From Flavobacterium beibuense (GTDB lineage: Bacteria; Bacteroidota; Bacteroidia; Flavobacteriales; Flavobacteriaceae): 64,000 bases of DNA. Both the position numbers and the translations under genes were made by a program. Below are positions 33,427-43,104 of the stretch, piece by piece. The DNA is taken from NCBI RefSeq assembly GCF_004151245.1, contig NZ_JUIW01000010.1, positions 150,140-214,139 on the forward strand. Reading direction: 5' to 3'. The stretch's first letter is position 1. Each line of letters starts with the position of its first letter. The notes below the pieces were generated by a model that had not been told where the DNA came from, made no database searches, and saw nothing but the letters and a program-made list of their open reading frames with translations.

Positions 33427-35325
33427 TTACAAGGTTTCTTTAAGCCATTTAAAAAATTCGCGTTGCCATACCATTCCGTTTTGTGGTTTTAGTACCCAGT
33501 GGTTTTCGTCAGGGAAAACTATAAAACGGCTTTTTATGCCTCTAAGCTGTGCTGCCTGGAAGGCTTCCTGTCCCTGCCCGATAGGTACCCTGAAATCTTT
33601 ATCGCCCTGGAATATAAGGATAGGAGTATCCCATTTGTCTACATTGTTTATTGGATTAAACTGAGAGAATGTTTTTTGCGCTACGGCATTATCCTTTTCC
33701 CAGTAAGCTCCGCCGCCGTCCCAGTTGGTAAAGAAAACCTCTTCGGTAGTGCCATACATACTTTGAAGGTTAAATACACCATCATGAGCAATAAGGGTTT
33801 TAAAACGTTTGTTGTGGATACCTGCAAGATAGAATACAGAATATCCTCCGTAGCTGGCACCTACAGCCCCTAAACGGTTTTTGTCTACATAAGGTTCTTT
33901 AGCAACATCGTCTATAGCTGCAAGGTAATCGTTCATAACCTCACCACCCCAGTCTTTACTTATGGCTTCGTTCCATGCAACACCGTGGCCCGGCATACCT
34001 CTTCTGTTAGGGGCTACTATAACATAACCCTGTGCAGCCATAACCTGGAAGTTCCAACGGAAAGAATAGAATTGTGACAGGGCAGACTGTGGTCCTCCCT
34101 GGCAGTAAAGCAGGGTAGGATATTTTTTGTTTGCATCAAAGTTAGGAGGCAGTATTACCCATACCAGCATTTTTTTGCCATCGGCAGTGGTAACATATCT
34201 TTTCTCAGTTTTGCTTAAAGCTATTTTAGAATAAGCGGCATCGTTTACATGCGAAAGCTGTTTCCAGTCCTTTTTCTTCAGGTTGTAACTGTAAAGCTCG
34301 TTAGCATGGTTCATGTCAGATCTTGTAACTATGATATTGTTGTCTGAAAAACCGATGATGCTGTTTACGTCCCAGTAACCATCTGTAAGCTGGGTAACCC
34401 TTACGGCAATTCTAGTAAGTCCCGGGAAGTTAACTTCAAAAAGCTGTTTTGTTCCGTCTATAGGTGCAAGGAAATATACTTTCTTGCCGTCTGCACTCCA
34501 TGTGAAAGAATCTACAGTCCCGTCCCAACCAGCAGTAAGATTGATATCTGCGCCTTTATGGCGAACGATGATGTCATTCTTATCCGCTTCATAACCGTCA
34601 CGCTTCATTTGTAGCCATGTTAAATCTCCCTGAGGAGAAAATGCAGGCTGAGTGTCATATCCGGGATTGTTAGGTGTAAGGTTCTTAGTGGTTTTGGTGG
34701 CCATATCATACTCATACAAGTCAGTATTGGTACTTGTGGCATATGCTGTTCCTGCCTTTTTCTTAGAAACGTAAACAATGTTTCCGTTAGGGGTCCATGT
34801 ATAATCCTCTTCACCTCCAAAAGGTTTTTGTGGTGAATCATAAGGCTCTCCTTTCATTATATCGGTAAAATTATCGGCATTGTCTACAGGGGAATAACCT
34901 ACGTGATTGTGTTTTCCCTCGTTCCAGGTATCCCAGTGGCGATAGTCCAGTCCGTCATATATCTGTACGGTAGACTTATCCAGCTCGGGGTAATAATCTC
35001 CACCATTTACTTTTTCAACCTTAATTTCCTGGCTGCCTAAAACGTACTTTCCATCCGGTGATACATTACGGTCTTTGAGCAGGTTCTTATAATCTTCAAT
35101 TTCCTTGCCCTCGCCTCCGTTAACCGGAATACTATAAAACTTAGAGTTGAATTTATTTTCGTCAACATCCGGGGTAGATACCTTGTAGATTATATTCTTT
35201 CCGTCTTTAGTAATACCTAAAGGGCTTATCCTGCCCAGTTTCCAAAGCAATTCTGGAGTCATGTGGTCTTGAGCCGTAGCGGTTAATCCCATAACACTTA
35301 AGGTTAAAATAAGTAGTTTTTTCAT
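33427..35325 (-). CDS. secreted S9 family peptidase (dipeptidyl/acylaminoacyl-peptidase-like)
   Basis: A 632-aa protein with a signal peptide (MKKLLILTLSVMGLTATAQ). A beta-propeller region (about 25-370) precedes the C-terminal alpha/beta hydrolase domain. The catalytic triad is visible: Ser491 in GASYGGY, Asp577 in GDKDFRVP and His609 in DENHWV. Family members cleave peptides from oligopeptide N-termini in the periplasm. With the C1 peptidase gene and another S9 enzyme nearby (39858-41972), it suggests a peptide-scavenging lifestyle. Confidence 0.93.
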   Translation of the reverse strand: MKKLLILTLSVMGLTATAQDHMTPELLWKLGRISPLGITKDGKNIIYKVSTPDVDENKFNSKFYSIPVNGGEGKEIEDYKNLLKDRNVSPDGKYVLGSQEIKVEKVNGGDYYPELDKSTVQIYDGLDYRHWDTWNEGKHNHVGYSPVDNADNFTDIMKGEPYDSPQKPFGGEEDYTWTPNGNIVYVSKKKAGTAYATSTNTDLYEYDMATKTTKNLTPNNPGYDTQPAFSPQGDLTWLQMKRDGYEADKNDIIVRHKGADINLTAGWDGTVDSFTWSADGKKVYFLAPIDGTKQLFEVNFPGLTRIAVRVTQLTDGYWDVNSIIGFSDNNIIVTRSDMNHANELYSYNLKKKDWKQLSHVNDAAYSKIALSKTEKRYVTTADGKKMLVWVILPPNFDANKKYPTLLYCQGGPQSALSQFYSFRWNFQVMAAQGYVIVAPNRRGMPGHGVAWNEAISKDWGGEVMNDYLAAIDDVAKEPYVDKNRLGAVGASYGGYSVFYLAGIHNKRFKTLIAHDGVFNLQSMYGTTEEVFFTNWDGGGAYWEKDNAVAQKTFSQFNPINNVDKWDTPILIFQGDKDFRVPIGQGQEAFQAAQLRGIKSRFIVFPDENHWVLKPQNGMVWQREFFKWLKETL

Positions 35326-35639
35326 TGTTTTTTCTGTTAAGAGGCCCTAAAAGTAAGGATTTTATTTAATAGGGTAAATTTATAAAAAGGAGTAAATTTT
35401 TGTTAGAGTAGCAATAAAGCGGACGATGTATTGTTAAATCTTTGAAAAAAGCATAAAAGAACTGTTTAAAAACATTAAGAGAACGCAGGATTGAAAAAAT
35501 ATAGCTATTTTCACGGACTTAAAATGAACACCGCATATCAGGTATGATTATTGATGAAATCGTACGGGTTTTTGGTAAATGAAGGAGGCGCTTAAAAGCA
35601 CAAAATTTTTACGGTAACGATTATAATTATTAAAGAAAT
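35326..35639. other. 314-base intergenic region
   Basis: It lies between divergent genes (S9 peptidase and DedA) and must hold both promoters. No exact TAnnTTTG element with a good -33 was found. A 12-codon start-stop frame at 35545-35583 continues open after its TGA for 16 more codons in the same frame; I do not call it a gene. Confidence 0.55.
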
Positions 35640-36359
35640 ATGGACAGTTTTCACTGGACACAGTTATTAAATCCTGAGTTTTATATTAACCTTGAAATTG
35701 GCGGAGTACCAGTAGGTATCTATGTGGTGCTTTTTATTGTTTTTGCCGAAACCGGCCTTTTTGCCGGATTCTTCCTTCCCGGCGACAGCCTTTTATTCCT
35801 TGCAGGGATTTACAGCGGGGAACTTATGGGTACCCTGTTTAATATAGAAAGCGACTTTTTAAATGTGGTTATCCTCGCGCTCCTTGTTGCGGGTGCCGGT
35901 ATAGTGGGTAATACGTTTGGCTATTGGTTTGGTGCCAAGAGCGGAAATTACCTTTATAACAAAAAGGATACTTTTTGGTTCAAGAAGAAATACCTGTACC
36001 AGTCGCACGACTTTTTTGAAAAACACGGGGGCAGGGCTATTGTTTTTGCCCGTTTCCTTCCTATCATCAGGACATTTGCACCTATTATAGCAGGTATAGT
36101 AAAAATGGACCGTAAAAAGTTCATGGTTTATAATATAATAAGCTCCATATTATGGGCGTTTACGCTTATATTTTCAGGACACTACCTGTATGAGCTGTTC
36201 CTTGCAAAACTTAATATAGACCTTAAGTCTTATATAGAATATATAATACTAATAATTATTGCTGTTACAACAGTACCTCTTGTACTTAATGCACTTAAAG
36301 GTAAAAAGGTTACCGAAAAAGAAGCAGAAGAAGAGGCAGAAAAGCACGGCGACTTTTAA
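35640..36359 (+). CDS. DedA family membrane protein
   Basis: A 239-aa protein with several membrane helices and the DedA (SNARE-associated) core: ETGLFAGFFLPGDSLLFLAG near residue 35, GNTFGYWFGAKSG near 105, and FFEKHGGRAIVFARFLPIIRTFAPIIAG near 130-160 with the conserved FxRF.P..R motif. DedA proteins act in inner-membrane lipid/undecaprenyl-phosphate transport and affect proton motive force. It ends two bases before the FAD oxidoreductase start, so the two are an operon. Confidence 0.92.
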   Translation: MDSFHWTQLLNPEFYINLEIGGVPVGIYVVLFIVFAETGLFAGFFLPGDSLLFLAGIYSGELMGTLFNIESDFLNVVILALLVAGAGIVGNTFGYWFGAKSGNYLYNKKDTFWFKKKYLYQSHDFFEKHGGRAIVFARFLPIIRTFAPIIAGIVKMDRKKFMVYNIISSILWAFTLIFSGHYLYELFLAKLNIDLKSYIEYIILIIIAVTTVPLVLNALKGKKVTEKEAEEEAEKHGDF

Positions 36360-36361
36360 TT

Positions 36362-37474
36362 ATGAACCTTAGCTATTGGGAAATTAAAAACTGGTACACA
36401 GGTGTAGATTACACTGTGGTAGGTAGCGGCATAGTAGGATTGCATACCGCGCTTCGCCTTCGTGAACGTTTTCCTGACAGCAAGATTGTAATTTTAGAGC
36501 AGGGCCCCCTTCCGCAGGGCGCCAGTACAAAAAATGCCGGTTTTGCCTGCTTTGGCAGTATCTCTGAAATTATAGAAGACCTTAACAATCATACCGAAGA
36601 GGATGTTGTACATCTTATCCATAAACGATGGAACGGCCTTAAGCTTTTAAGGAGGCGTTTGGGCGATGGCGTTTTGGATTATAAACCGTACGGAGGATAT
36701 GAACTTTTTCTTGAGGATAATACCGATGGTTATGAGGAATGCCTGCGCAAACTGCCGTTTATAAATGATGTGCTTCGCCCGTTATTTAAGAATGATGTTT
36801 TTGCAAAGGAGATAGACCGTTTTGACTTTAAAGGGATAAAGGAGTATCTTATCTTTAATCCGTTTGAGGGGCAAATTGATACCGGAAACATGATGCAGGC
36901 ACTTTTAAAAATAGCTGCAGCAAGTAATATTCATATTCTTAACAGCCACGGCGTAACAGGATGGCATGAAAGGGCCGACCATGTTCAGGTTAATATCGGC
37001 GGTTTTTCTTTTAATACCAAAAAGCTGCTTTTTGCTACCAATGGTTTTGCTTCCGAACTTACCGATCATGCTGTAAAACCTGCGCGTGCTCAGGTGCTGA
37101 TTACAGAGCCTATACAAAACCTTGATATTCGCGGAACTTTCCATATTGAGAAAGGTTATTACTATTTTAGGAATATTGAAAACCGCATTCTTTTTGGCGG
37201 GGCAAGAAACCTTGACTTTGAAGGTGAAACCACTACCGAGTTTGGGGAAACCGACCTGATACAAAACCGTCTGGAACAATTACTGAAAGAAGTCATATTA
37301 CCAAATACAGACTTTACCATTGCCCATCGCTGGAGCGGTATTATGGGTATGGGTAGTCATAAAAAACCTATAGTGGAAAAGGTTTCAGAACACGTTTACT
37401 GCGGCGTAAGGCTTGGCGGGATGGGTGTGGCTATAGGAAGCCTTATTGGTGCTGAACTGGCTGATTTGGTTTAA
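36362..37474 (+). CDS. FAD-dependent oxidoreductase (DAO family)
   Basis: A 370-aa protein with an N-terminal dinucleotide-binding motif, VDYTVVGSGIVGLHTALRLRERFPDSKIVILEQG, then GASTKNAGFACFGS, typical of glycine/D-amino-acid oxidases (DAO domain). The C-terminal HRWSGIMGMGSHKKPIVEK and GVRLGGMGVAIGSLIGAELA close the FAD fold. The substrate is unknown. It is translationally adjacent to dedA; its last 32 bases overlap the convergent GNAT gene. Confidence 0.88.
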   Translation: MNLSYWEIKNWYTGVDYTVVGSGIVGLHTALRLRERFPDSKIVILEQGPLPQGASTKNAGFACFGSISEIIEDLNNHTEEDVVHLIHKRWNGLKLLRRRLGDGVLDYKPYGGYELFLEDNTDGYEECLRKLPFINDVLRPLFKNDVFAKEIDRFDFKGIKEYLIFNPFEGQIDTGNMMQALLKIAAASNIHILNSHGVTGWHERADHVQVNIGGFSFNTKKLLFATNGFASELTDHAVKPARAQVLITEPIQNLDIRGTFHIEKGYYYFRNIENRILFGGARNLDFEGETTTEFGETDLIQNRLEQLLKEVILPNTDFTIAHRWSGIMGMGSHKKPIVEKVSEHVYCGVRLGGMGVAIGSLIGAELADLV

Positions 37475-37973
37475 GGCTTCTTTTTATCAGATAAATATAT
37501 CCTTCATGGCCGTCAAAATCATAATCTTTTGTTCTTGTTAGGCCTATTTTTTCCAAAACTCTTATTGAGGAGCTGTTATTTTTCATTACTCTTCCTATAA
37601 TAATTGGAATTCTAAATTTATTAAATCCTACTTCAATACATTTTTTAGCTGCTTCGGTGGCATATCCCATGTTCCAATAGTGTCTGAAAAAACGGAAACC
37701 AATATCGTATTCATTTTTATCTGAAGAATATTTTAATCCGCACCATCCTAAAAAAGCATTGTCATCTTTCCGGATTACGGCCCATCTGCCTAGTCCATAT
37801 CTTTTATACTGGTCGTATTCTGCCAAAAATTGTTTCGCAGCTTCTAAATTTTCAAAAGGGATGTCTCCGGTATATTGTAAAACTTCGGTATCCTCATTTA
37901 ATAAATAAAAATAGTATGCATCATTTACAGATAGCTCTCTTAGTATAAGTCTTTCAGTTATGAAGGGTTTCAT
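37443..37973 (-). CDS. GNAT family N-acetyltransferase (RimJ/RimL-like)
   Basis: A 176-aa acetyltransferase starting MKPFITERLILRELSVNDA, with DIGFRFFRHYWNMGYATEAAKKCIEVGFNKF as the acetyl-CoA-binding motif A region and NNSSSIRVLEKIGLTRTKD as motif B, typical of the Acetyltransf_3 (RimJ/RimL) group. The target amine is unknown. Its 3' end overlaps the convergent oxidoreductase gene by 32 bases. Confidence 0.9.
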   Translation of the reverse strand: MKPFITERLILRELSVNDAYYFYLLNEDTEVLQYTGDIPFENLEAAKQFLAEYDQYKRYGLGRWAVIRKDDNAFLGWCGLKYSSDKNEYDIGFRFFRHYWNMGYATEAAKKCIEVGFNKFRIPIIIGRVMKNNSSSIRVLEKIGLTRTKDYDFDGHEGYIYLIKRSLKPNQPVQHQ

Positions 37974-38090
37974 GTTTACATAATAACAGTTTTAACAAAT
38001 GTAAATATTTTACTAATCAATAGGATAAGCATATTGTCATTGCTAACTAATTTGTAATTTCGCTATATCAATCATCTTTACTATTGTTTT

Positions 38091-38792
38091 ATGCTGCGAA
38101 AAATATTCCGCTTCCTTTTTAAATTATTCCTTTGGTTTGTTGCACTTTCGGTATTCTCTGTTTTGCTGTTCAGGTTTGTGCCTGTGCCGTGTACTCCGTT
38201 AATGGTTATTCGTGCTTTTGAGCAAAAAGCCGACGGAAAGGAAATGCATAGCAGCCACTACTGGGTATCTATAGACGAAATCTCAGTACACATGCAAAAG
38301 GCGGTAATTGCGAGTGAAGATGATACTTTCCTTACGCACAATGGCTTTAACTTTAAGGCGATGCAAAAGGCTTATGAAAGCAATAAGAAGGGAAAAAAAA
38401 TAAAAGGCGGAAGTACCATTAGCCAGCAAACGGCAAAAAATGTTTTCTTATGGCAGGGTCGAAGCTATGTGCGTAAGGGGCTTGAGGCCTATTTTACAAT
38501 GCTTATAGAGCTGCTTTGGAGCAAGGAGCGTATTATGGAAGTATACCTTAATAGTATTGAAATGGGCGACGGTGTGTATGGTGTTCAGGCAGCGGCACAG
38601 CACTGGTACCATAAGGATGCTAAAAACCTTACGGCTTATGAGGCTGCGGGTATAGCTGCGATACTACCTAATCCGCTTAAATACAAGGCTACAAATTCAT
38701 CAGGATACATAAACAGGAGAAAAGGGAAGATTGTAAGGCTTATGCGTTATGTTCAACTTGATTATAACGCGGAAGCAAAGGATGAGAAATAA
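38091..38792 (+). CDS. mtgA: monofunctional biosynthetic peptidoglycan transglycosylase
   Basis: A 233-aa protein with one N-terminal membrane helix (about residues 8-28) and a GT51 domain: VIASEDDTFLTHNGFNFKAMQKA with the catalytic Glu near residue 74, GGSTISQQTAKNVFLWQGRSYVRKGLEAYFT and ELLWSKERIMEVYLNSIEMG. It polymerises glycan strands from lipid II. Its last 11 bases overlap the LpxR-like gene. Confidence 0.95.
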   Translation: MLRKIFRFLFKLFLWFVALSVFSVLLFRFVPVPCTPLMVIRAFEQKADGKEMHSSHYWVSIDEISVHMQKAVIASEDDTFLTHNGFNFKAMQKAYESNKKGKKIKGGSTISQQTAKNVFLWQGRSYVRKGLEAYFTMLIELLWSKERIMEVYLNSIEMGDGVYGVQAAAQHWYHKDAKNLTAYEAAGIAAILPNPLKYKATNSSGYINRRKGKIVRLMRYVQLDYNAEAKDEK

Positions 38793-39729
38793 AAGGCTGC
38801 TATTACCGCTTCTTTTATGTTTTGGGTCTTTGTTTGCGCAAAAGCCCAAAGAAATTGGCCTTATATCCGATAACGACCTGTATACTTCCTTTAAACACGA
38901 TCGCTACTACACAAACGGAATAGAATTTTTTTACCGTTACCTGGCCTATACCGGAGACGAAAAGGTCGCTAAGGTTATTGGCGAAGTAAAAGCGGGGCAG
39001 TACATGTACAATCCGCAGAGTGTAAAGGCTGAGGATATTAACGTGCATGACAGGCCATTTGCAGGTTATCTTTTTGCTCAGGCAGGTGCCAATGTTTTTT
39101 ATAAAAGCGAAAGTGTATTGAAACTCAATTTTGAGTTGGGTATTGTAGGTAAAGAATCCCTTGCAGAAGCTTTTCAAAAAGGGCTGCACAATGTATTTAA
39201 TTACCCTAAAGTGAGGGGTTGGGAATACCAGATACATACTACACTCGGGGTTCAGGTAGGGGCATTTTATTCCCATAAAGTGCTTGCTAAGCAATTGCAT
39301 GAAAAGGTAGATCTGCATATTTTGGCAAAGGCTAAAGCAGGAACCATTTTTACGGGAATAACTGCCGGACCAATGATGCGTATCAGTTTTAAAAGACCAC
39401 TAAAGCCGGTATATGATTCCACACTCTATGGCGCTACTTTAAGCGAGGGGAGTACATGCGGTGACCAAACCCGTGAGTTTTTTCTTTTTATAAGCCCTAA
39501 GGTAAATTACCAGATATATGATGCTACTATACAGGGTAGCCTGTTTAACGATGACAGCCCCGTAACGTTTCCGCTTATACCGTGGCGTTTTGAAGCCGAA
39601 ACCGGAGTGATGTACCGCAAAAACAGCTGGAACCTTTCCTTCTCGTTCAACTATCAGGGGAAAGAGCTTACCAATAATGTTATACAGGGTTTTTACTACG
39701 GAAGGATAGGAGTAGGATATTTGTTATAA
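38782..39729 (+). CDS. LpxR-like lipid A deacylase family outer-membrane protein
   Basis: 315 aa from the ATG at 38782, which gives a good signal peptide (MRNKRLLLPLLLCFGSLFAQ); a start eleven codons earlier would lie in unrelated sequence. The mature part begins IGLISDNDLYTSFKHDRYYTNGIEFFYRY, with the Asn-Asp 'DND.....DRYYTNG' signature of the LpxR/DUF2219 family, and ends in a beta-barrel strand (NVIQGFYYGRIGVGYLL). Homologues remove 3'-linked acyl chains from lipid A. It overlaps mtgA by 11 bases, so the two are co-translated. Confidence 0.82.
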   Translation: MRNKRLLLPLLLCFGSLFAQKPKEIGLISDNDLYTSFKHDRYYTNGIEFFYRYLAYTGDEKVAKVIGEVKAGQYMYNPQSVKAEDINVHDRPFAGYLFAQAGANVFYKSESVLKLNFELGIVGKESLAEAFQKGLHNVFNYPKVRGWEYQIHTTLGVQVGAFYSHKVLAKQLHEKVDLHILAKAKAGTIFTGITAGPMMRISFKRPLKPVYDSTLYGATLSEGSTCGDQTREFFLFISPKVNYQIYDATIQGSLFNDDSPVTFPLIPWRFEAETGVMYRKNSWNLSFSFNYQGKELTNNVIQGFYYGRIGVGYLL

Positions 39730-39761
39730 AAAAAGACCCTGCTAGAGCAAGGTCTTTTTTT
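39728..39761. terminator. bidirectional terminator
   Basis: AAAGACCCTGC/GCAAGGTCTTT (one mismatch) is flanked by A and T runs, between the LpxR-like gene and the convergent prolyl oligopeptidase gene. Confidence 0.85.
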
Positions 39762-39762
39762 A

Positions 39763-39843
39763 TGTCACTTCGACGATAGGCGAAGTTTCTATTTTCAGTT
39801 TTACGAGATTTTTCGACTTCACTGCGTTTCGCTCAAAATGACA
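39763..39843. repeat. intergenic palindromic repeat-like element
   Basis: It starts TGTCA and ends TGACA, with internal CTTCGAC/CGACTTC and GCGTTTCGCTC motifs. The 'TTTCGACTTC...GCTCAAAATGACA' pattern resembles dispersed intergenic repeats of Flavobacterium genomes. Only one copy is in this window, so the repeat nature is from memory. Confidence 0.45.
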
Positions 39844-39857
39844 AAACGAAATTTTTT

Positions 39858-41972
39858 CTATTTACGCTTAGGTTCTGCTCCCATATTATAAAGGGCAAAA
39901 GCCTGAATGTCGGAATACTCTTCAATCATTTGTGTTATCGATTTTCCTGCCCCGTGTCCGGCATTAACACCAATGCGTATTAATACTGGATTCGGTCCTT
40001 TTTGTTTCGCCTGTAGCTGTGCTGCAAACTTAAAACTGTGTGCAGGAACCACTCGGTCGTCATGGTCGCCAGTTGTAATAAGTGTAGCAGGATACTGAAC
40101 GCCTTCTTTTACATTGTGAACCGGAGAATAACCCTTTAGGTATTCAAACATTTCAGCACTGTCTTCTGTCGTTCCGTAATCATAAGCCCATCCCGCACCA
40201 GCGGTAAAGGTATGGTAACGCAACATGTCCAGTACACCTACTGCCGGTAAAGCTACCTTCATAAGGTCAGGGCGCTGTGTCATGGTAGCACCTACTAATA
40301 ATCCTCCGTTAGAACCTCCGCTTATGGCTAGGTAATCCGATGAAGTATAGTTGTTGGCAATAAGGTATTCTGCAGCAGCAATAAAGTCATCAAACACGTT
40401 TTGTTTGTTTGTCTTGGTTCCTGCATCGTGCCATTCCTTGCCATATTCGCCACCACCTCTCAGGTTAGCCACAGCATAAATACCGCCGTTTTCCATCCAT
40501 ACGGCATTAGTAATGCTGAATGATGGCGTAAGGCTTATATTAAACCCTCCGTAACCGTATAGTATGGTTGGGTTGTGGCCGTTAAGTTCAAGGTCTTTTC
40601 TGTGGGTTATTATCATTGGTATTTTAGTTCCGTCTTTAGAAGTATAAAATACCTGTTTTGATACATAATCGTCGCTGTTAAAGTTTACTTTGGGTTTTTG
40701 GTAAACTTTAGATTCTCCTGTTGCAGGGCTGTATGAGTATATAGTGCCCGGAGTGATGTAGTTTGTGAATGAATAGTAAAGTATCTTTTCATCTTTTTTG
40801 CCACTGAATCCTCCGGCAGAACCAATACCAGGTAGCTCTACATTGCGCACAAGTTTTCCGTTATAGTCGTATTGCTCCACAACCGAAACTGCATCTTTCA
40901 TGTACTCTGCAAAAATATATCCTGAACCTGTTGAAGGGCTTAATACATTCTTCGTTTCCGGAATAAGGTCTTTCCATTTGGAAGGTACAGGGTTAGAAGC
41001 GTCTGCTGTAACTATCCTGTTGTTAGGAGCATTGTAATTAGTAGCGATAATTAATCTTGTGCCCTCATTGTCTAAAATATGTGTGTCGGTATCAAAATTA
41101 TCTATAATGGTTACTATAGGGCTGTTGGCTTTGGTAAGGTCTTTAATATAAAGTTCGTTACCTGATGTAGAGTTTGCTGCCGATATAACCAGATACTTTT
41201 GATCTTCGGTAACATTAGCACCCACATACCTTCTTTTTTGTTTGTCGCCAAAAATTACTTTATCGTCTTTTTGCGGTGTGCCCAGTTTGTGGTAATACAG
41301 TTTATGCTGATCGGTCTTTGCCGAAAGTTCGCTGCCTGTTGGCTTCTCATAGCTTGAATAATAAAATCCGTCGCTGTCTTTCCATGAAATGCCGCTAAAC
41401 TTAACATCTACTAAAGTTTCGCCTACAAGTTTTTTGGTTTTTGTGTCCATTACAAAAACTTTTCTCCAGTCGCTTCCCCCTTCTGAAATGGAGTAGGCAG
41501 CCAAATCACCTTTTTTGGTAAAGCTAACGCCGCTAAGTGATGTGGTGCCGTCTTTAGAGAAAGTGTTAGGATCAAGAAAAACCTCTTCAGCGCCGGTTAC
41601 ATCCCTGCGGTATAGTACCGACTGGTTTTGTAAACCATCGTTTTTATAATAGTAAGTGTAATTGCCTTCCTTAAACGGAGCCGATATCCTTTCATAATTC
41701 CATAGCTGTTGCATACGGTTCTTTATCTCCTCCCTAAATGGTATCTGTTTCAGGTAGGCAAAAGTTACCTCATTTTCAGCTTTAACCCATTCTGCCGTTT
41801 CTGCAGAGCGGTCGTTTTCCAGCCAACGGTATGGGTCTTGCACTTTAGTGCCAAAATAATCGTCTGTCTGGTTTCCTTTTTTTGTTTCGGGATATTTAAT
41901 CTCTCCGTTTTGTGTTTGTGCGTTCATGCTAAGACTGCAAGCCAAAGCCATGCCTAAAATCGTTTTATTCAT
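39858..41972 (-). CDS. prolyl oligopeptidase family serine peptidase (S9A)
   Basis: A 704-aa protein with a signal peptide ([19 protein letters not shown]), an N-terminal S9N beta-propeller (about 25-410) and a C-terminal hydrolase domain. The catalytic Ser is in [15 protein letters not shown] near residue 552, Asp in [11 protein letters not shown] and His673 in NAGHGAG. The start of the mature part ([26 protein letters not shown]) matches prolyl endopeptidases. It cleaves short proline-containing peptides in the periplasm. Confidence 0.95.
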   Translation of the reverse strand: MNKTILGMALACSLSMNAQTQNGEIKYPETKKGNQTDDYFGTKVQDPYRWLENDRSAETAEWVKAENEVTFAYLKQIPFREEIKNRMQQLWNYERISAPFKEGNYTYYYKNDGLQNQSVLYRRDVTGAEEVFLDPNTFSKDGTTSLSGVSFTKKGDLAAYSISEGGSDWRKVFVMDTKTKKLVGETLVDVKFSGISWKDSDGFYYSSYEKPTGSELSAKTDQHKLYYHKLGTPQKDDKVIFGDKQKRRYVGANVTEDQKYLVISAANSTSGNELYIKDLTKANSPIVTIIDNFDTDTHILDNEGTRLIIATNYNAPNNRIVTADASNPVPSKWKDLIPETKNVLSPSTGSGYIFAEYMKDAVSVVEQYDYNGKLVRNVELPGIGSAGGFSGKKDEKILYYSFTNYITPGTIYSYSPATGESKVYQKPKVNFNSDDYVSKQVFYTSKDGTKIPMIITHRKDLELNGHNPTILYGYGGFNISLTPSFSITNAVWMENGGIYAVANLRGGGEYGKEWHDAGTKTNKQNVFDDFIAAAEYLIANNYTSSDYLAISGGSNGGLLVGATMTQRPDLMKVALPAVGVLDMLRYHTFTAGAGWAYDYGTTEDSAEMFEYLKGYSPVHNVKEGVQYPATLITTGDHDDRVVPAHSFKFAAQLQAKQKGPNPVLIRIGVNAGHGAGKSITQMIEEYSDIQAFALYNMGAEPKRK

Positions 41973-42016
41973 TCTGGCTTAATTTGATTATACACAAAAA
42001 TAAGGAAATAGGCTTA

Positions 42017-42391
42017 TCAGCTGAACAGCGGGCTGTATTTTTGACGGTATTTATAAATTAATATACCGTTTAGGGCTACCACCACTATGGCTGTTGCTAT
42101 TGCCGGCACATCTAAGAACATGTGGAACAGTAATATGTTAAGCGAAATAGGTGCTAAAAGCAGTATGGCAAACGGTACCCATTTTTTGGCTAACAGCATA
42201 ACTCCAATAGCAACTTCAAAAAAGGCAACAACGTATAAAACATAGCCTGTTTCTGCAAGGGAGTTCATAAAGTTGGCGGCTGCTTCGGGAGGTTGTGGTA
42301 GAGGGATAAAAGGATGGAATTTGTTTAACCCGAATACCAAAAGGATAACACCTAAAAGTATTCGTACAATCTTTGTGAATTGTGAATTCAT
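42017..42391 (-). CDS. DoxX-like small membrane protein
   Basis: A 124-aa protein with four hydrophobic segments (about residues 8-25, 45-66, 70-88, 95-115). It starts MNSQFTKIVRILLGVILLVFGLNKFHPFIP, with the 'R..LG...L.FG..K' pattern of DoxX/DoxD-like proteins. Family members are poorly characterised membrane proteins linked to redox processes. No operon partner is evident. Confidence 0.75.
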   Translation of the reverse strand: MNSQFTKIVRILLGVILLVFGLNKFHPFIPLPQPPEAAANFMNSLAETGYVLYVVAFFEVAIGVMLLAKKWVPFAILLLAPISLNILLFHMFLDVPAIATAIVVVALNGILIYKYRQKYSPLFS

Positions 42392-42472
42392 AATTTAGTG
42401 TTTTGGTGATAGTAATAATATTTTAACTAAATTAATGAATATTTAAATAAAATGTTAACTTAAAATTATTTA

Positions 42473-42507
42473 ATTGTGAACACCCTGTTGATAAGGGTGT
42501 TCACAAT
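42473..42507 (-). terminator. hairpin after the metal-uptake-type operon
   Basis: A perfect 14-bp stem (ATTGTGAACACCCT / AGGGTGTTCACAAT) with a seven-base loop, eight bases downstream of the lipoprotein gene's stop. The T run is weak. Confidence 0.7.
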
Positions 42508-42514
42508 GAAAAAG

Positions 42515-43087
42515 TTACGGTTGTGCAACGTTTATCGTGAATGTAACTGTAGCATCTGTATTGCCTCCTGCGTTTGTAATAATACCATTGCTTACACCTT
42601 CCGCATCCTTATTTGGCTCATGTCTAAGGGTAATAGTAAGGTTGCCGGAAGTTGCTGTTGCACTGGCCTGATAAGTAAACTGCAGTCCAATAGGGTTTCC
42701 GTTTATATCTTCATCGGCATAAGTAAATGTGCCTAAACCATTTTGCTGATAGAACAGCTGGTGCTCGTCACCTTCTTCATGTATTTCTTCTGTAATGTCT
42801 TCCGTAGGATTGGCAAGCTCGTTTAAAAAAGTAACAGTACCATTATAATTAATGCCGGCTGTAAAGTCACCCGAAACGGTTACAACTGGAGCATCAGGCC
42901 CGTCACCGTCAAGATCGCGTGACTGAAGTACAATAGTTTCTCCGCCGCCTTGCGGTGTAAAGGTTGCTGTAATGGTTGTTATTACCTCTTCTTCATTTAC
43001 AGGAACAAGAGCATCGTTGTCGCTGCTGCATGAGGTAAAGGACACTGTTGCAATTAGGGCTAATAATGAAATTTTTAAGTTTTTCAT
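42515..43087 (-). CDS. predicted lipoprotein of the TonB receptor operon
   Basis: A 190-aa protein with a lipobox at TVSFTSC (Cys20). The mature part is acidic and beta-rich, with no enzyme motif. It contains DEHQLFYQQNGLGTFTYADEDINGNP and ITLRHEPNKDAEG. It begins 17 bases after the TonB-dependent receptor stop on the same strand, so it is very likely a surface or periplasmic partner of that receptor. Homologous genes with this gene order are often seen in Bacteroidota metal-uptake loci; the ligand is not shown here. Confidence 0.78.
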   Translation of the reverse strand: MKNLKISLLALIATVSFTSCSSDNDALVPVNEEEVITTITATFTPQGGGETIVLQSRDLDGDGPDAPVVTVSGDFTAGINYNGTVTFLNELANPTEDITEEIHEEGDEHQLFYQQNGLGTFTYADEDINGNPIGLQFTYQASATATSGNLTITLRHEPNKDAEGVSNGIITNAGGNTDATVTFTINVAQP

Positions 43088-43104
43088 GATACTTGTTTTT
43101 ATGA

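Noticed and set aside
35545..35627. Short frame MIIDEIVRVFGK followed by a TGA and a further open stretch
   Set aside because: It is too short, interrupted by a stop, and without recognised similarity. It could equally be leader sequence of the DedA gene.
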